Origin: Candidatus Caenarcanum sp.
GTDB lineage: Bacteria; Cyanobacteriota; Vampirovibrionia; Gastranaerophilales; UBA9971
Reading direction: 5' to 3'
Assembly (NCBI GenBank): GCA_020720345.1
Contig: DYOT01000088.1
Span: 1-5,868, forward strand
DNA: 5,868 nt
This document shows positions 4,174-5,868 of the stretch, piece after piece; positions within the stretch are counted from its first letter, which is position 1, and every line of letters starts with the position of its first letter. The position numbers and the translations under genes were made by a program. Under the pieces are notes generated by a model. That model did no database searches and had not been told where the DNA came from. It saw only the letters and a list, made by a program, of their open reading frames with translations.

Positions 4174-5832
4174 TTATAATTCCTTTATGGGTAGAGTAAA
4201 AGCAAACGTTGAACCTTTTTTTAGCTTGCTTTCAAGCAAAATTTTGCCCCCATGAATCTTTACAAGCTCTTTTGTAATGGTCAAACCAAGACCTGTACTG
4301 CCCTGCTTTGCGGAAAGAGAGCTGTCGACCTGTTGAAATTTTCCAAATATTTTCTCATGAAATTCAGGAGCTATTCCTATACCGTCATCTTTTACGGAAA
4401 CTTTTAAAAATTTACCGTCTTTAGCTGCTTTTACTTCAATATGCCCGCCTTCGTGAGTAAATTTTATTGCATTGCTAAGTAAATTATACAAAATTTGATG
4501 AAATTTTCTTCTGTCTGCGCTGATTTCAAGAGAAATATCCTTGCATTCAAAATTGATATTTAAATTTTTCTGCTTAACAAGTAGGGAAACTATACTTAAA
4601 GCTTCACTTATGGCTGATTTAACATTAAAATTTTCTTTACTCAACTGCATTTTACCGGATTCAATTTTTGACAAATCCAGTAAATCATTTATCATTCCTA
4701 GCAGGTGAACACCGCTGGAATTTATGTCCATTATGTATTCGGATTGTTTCTCGTTTAATTCCCCGAATATTTTAAGATTTAAAGCTTCAGAAAAGCCTAT
4801 AATAGCATTTAAGGGTGTTCTTAGCTCATGGGACATATTTGCAAGAAATTCATTTTTGATTTTATCAGCCTCAAGAATTTTTTTATTTTGTTCTTTTATG
4901 ACTTCGAGAGTTTTTGTCCGCTCTATAATGTTGTCTTTAAGGATTTTAAGCTGCATTGCAAATACCCGGCTTAATTCAGCATCTTTTATCAAATAAGAAG
5001 AAACCGAACATAATGTTTCAAGGATTGCCATGTCATTTTCATCGTATTTTACAGGCTTATTTTGTACAAGTATTATAAATCCGTAAACAGTTTCCCTTAT
5101 TCTTAAAGGTGAAATTATTGAGGAGTGATAAAAATCATCAGATTCAAGCCCGATTTCGCCCATTATTGAGCTGTTAAATTGATTATTATCTGTATTGTCT
5201 ATAATACTTTTATGAGTTGATAGAATATAATTTAATATTTTATCTTTTTCAGTTATGTGTTTTTTGTGATTATGAGGATAAAATTCAAATCCTGACTGGA
5301 TTTTTGTAATAAGAGTATCTCCTTCAAGCAAAAATATAGCTGCTTTATCATAATTCACAAGACTTTTAATTATGTTTAACACAAATTTAAATATGCTATC
5401 TTCAGGAAAGTCCTTATGGCTCAATATTTCCACACCGGCATGAAGAGTTTTTATAAGCCGATTATTTAGTTCTTTTAAATTATTATATTCGGTGGCAGGC
5501 ATTGATATTGCAGTTATATTTTCATTACTCTTTATGAAAATTGTTTTTGTGAATAAAAAGCCTCTATTTTTTTGCACAAGATTAATTTCCGAGGAAATTT
5601 CTTCAATCAAATTAAGATTTTTAACGATTTCAGAAATTCTAAAGTCGAAAATTTTATGCAAACTTAATTTACTGAATTCTTCCTTAATAAAGCCAAGTCT
5701 TGCAGGCAGTTTTTCTGAAAAATTTATAATTAAACCATTTTTATCAAATTCAAGCAGAAAAATTTTGTCAGATTTATTAAAGATTTCAAGTAAATTCAAA
5801 TTGGGTTCCTGATTTTTTTCAATAAAAGTCAT
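4174..5832 (-). CDS. Soluble PAS-GAF sensor histidine kinase, DivJ/PleC-like catalytic core
   Basis: This 552-residue kinase has no membrane helix, so it probably senses a cytoplasmic cue. Order: a PAS-like domain (about 19-110; DKNGLIINFSE, ARLGF), a GAF domain (about 130-285; YDKAAIFLLEGD, SSIISPLRIRETVYGFIIL), a coiled-coil linker (about 285-325), HisKA with the phosphorylated H335 in MSHELRTPLNAIIGFSEAL, and HATPase with the N box YNLLSNAIKFT (449-459; N454), G1 DDGIGI (482-487), F box IFGKFQQVD (495-503) and G2 GSTGLGLTI (511-519). All catalytic residues are present. The GAF ligand (cyclic nucleotide, bilin, other small molecule) cannot be read from sequence, and I saw no clear bilin-attachment cysteine. 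It probably phosphorylates the receiver encoded next, 3 bases downstream. The ATG is the only sensible start, as the next Met is residue 111, but no clear Shine-Dalgarno is seen in the 36 bases before the window edge. The operon promoter must lie mostly outside the window. Confidence 0.92.
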   Translation of the reverse strand: MTFIEKNQEPNLNLLEIFNKSDKIFLLEFDKNGLIINFSEKLPARLGFIKEEFSKLSLHKIFDFRISEIVKNLNLIEEISSEINLVQKNRGFLFTKTIFIKSNENITAISMPATEYNNLKELNNRLIKTLHAGVEILSHKDFPEDSIFKFVLNIIKSLVNYDKAAIFLLEGDTLITKIQSGFEFYPHNHKKHITEKDKILNYILSTHKSIIDNTDNNQFNSSIMGEIGLESDDFYHSSIISPLRIRETVYGFIILVQNKPVKYDENDMAILETLCSVSSYLIKDAELSRVFAMQLKILKDNIIERTKTLEVIKEQNKKILEADKIKNEFLANMSHELRTPLNAIIGFSEALNLKIFGELNEKQSEYIMDINSSGVHLLGMINDLLDLSKIESGKMQLSKENFNVKSAISEALSIVSLLVKQKNLNINFECKDISLEISADRRKFHQILYNLLSNAIKFTHEGGHIEVKAAKDGKFLKVSVKDDGIGIAPEFHEKIFGKFQQVDSSLSAKQGSTGLGLTITKELVKIHGGKILLESKLKKGSTFAFTLPIKEL

Positions 5833-5868
5833 TTTTATAACCAGTACACGTTTATTAATGTTTCTTTA

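Noticed and set aside
4724..4996. 90-codon plus-strand open frame
   Set aside because: It is antisense to the HisKA region of the kinase, including the SHELRTPLN motif.
5492..5812. 106-codon plus-strand open frame
   Set aside because: It is antisense to the PAS region of the kinase. The Leu/Ser/Ile-rich product is typical of the complement of a Lys/Glu/Asn-rich gene.
1..5868. CRISPR array, insertion sequence, toxin-antitoxin or defence system
   Set aside because: No regularly spaced direct repeats, transposase motifs, or paired small toxin-like genes are visible. All sizeable genes have housekeeping or signalling explanations except the small Asn-rich one.

Overview
The window comes from an AT-rich bacterium. 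Intergenic DNA is strongly A/T biased, translation uses AAGGA-type ribosome sites, and the genes are compactly packed. The genes alone do not fix the lineage. A YmdB-type phosphodiesterase next to a PHP phosphoesterase, a soluble PAS-GAF histidine kinase with a stand-alone receiver, and an elongator tRNA-Met without an encoded CCA would suit a low-GC Firmicute or a non-photosynthetic relative of cyanobacteria (Vampirovibrionia/Gastranaerophilales type). This is a guess from general resemblance, not a measured placement. The neighbourhood looks chromosomal. I see no transposase, phage gene, CRISPR array or defence system.

Layout, left to right. Bases 1-152 are non-coding and hold a copy of what looks like a dispersed palindromic repeat (about 48-106). 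A minus-strand gene at 153-1118 encodes a Wzz-type polysaccharide chain-length regulator with two membrane segments and no kinase domain. A 199-base divergent spacer follows, with a plausible promoter. It leads to a plus-strand gene (1318-1695) for an unrecognised 125-residue Asn/Ser-rich protein that carries a duplicated aromatic motif. This gene converges on and overlaps by 8 bp the end of the next minus-strand unit.

That unit (3387 down to 1688) is a two-gene operon: ymdB, a metallophosphodiesterase, then a PHP-domain phosphoesterase of the RNase AM/YciV type that starts at TTG. Both families act on phosphodiesters or phosphomonoesters of nucleotides or RNA, so the pair may work together in RNA-fragment metabolism. 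This is inference.

The 276-base gap upstream of ymdB contains a 9-bp inverted repeat and a strong bidirectional terminator. The terminator directly abuts a minus-strand elongator tRNA-Met(CAT), which has its own consensus-like promoter. Upstream of that, also on the minus strand, is a two-gene signalling unit: a soluble PAS-GAF-HisKA-HATPase kinase (5832 down to 4174) and, 3 bases later, a single-domain response regulator (4170 down to 3784). The pair resembles DivJ/PleC and DivK. No output domain is present, so the signal probably passes by phosphorelay or protein contact. No terminator lies between the regulator and the tRNA, so kinase-operon transcripts may read through the tRNA to the terminator at 3619-3663.
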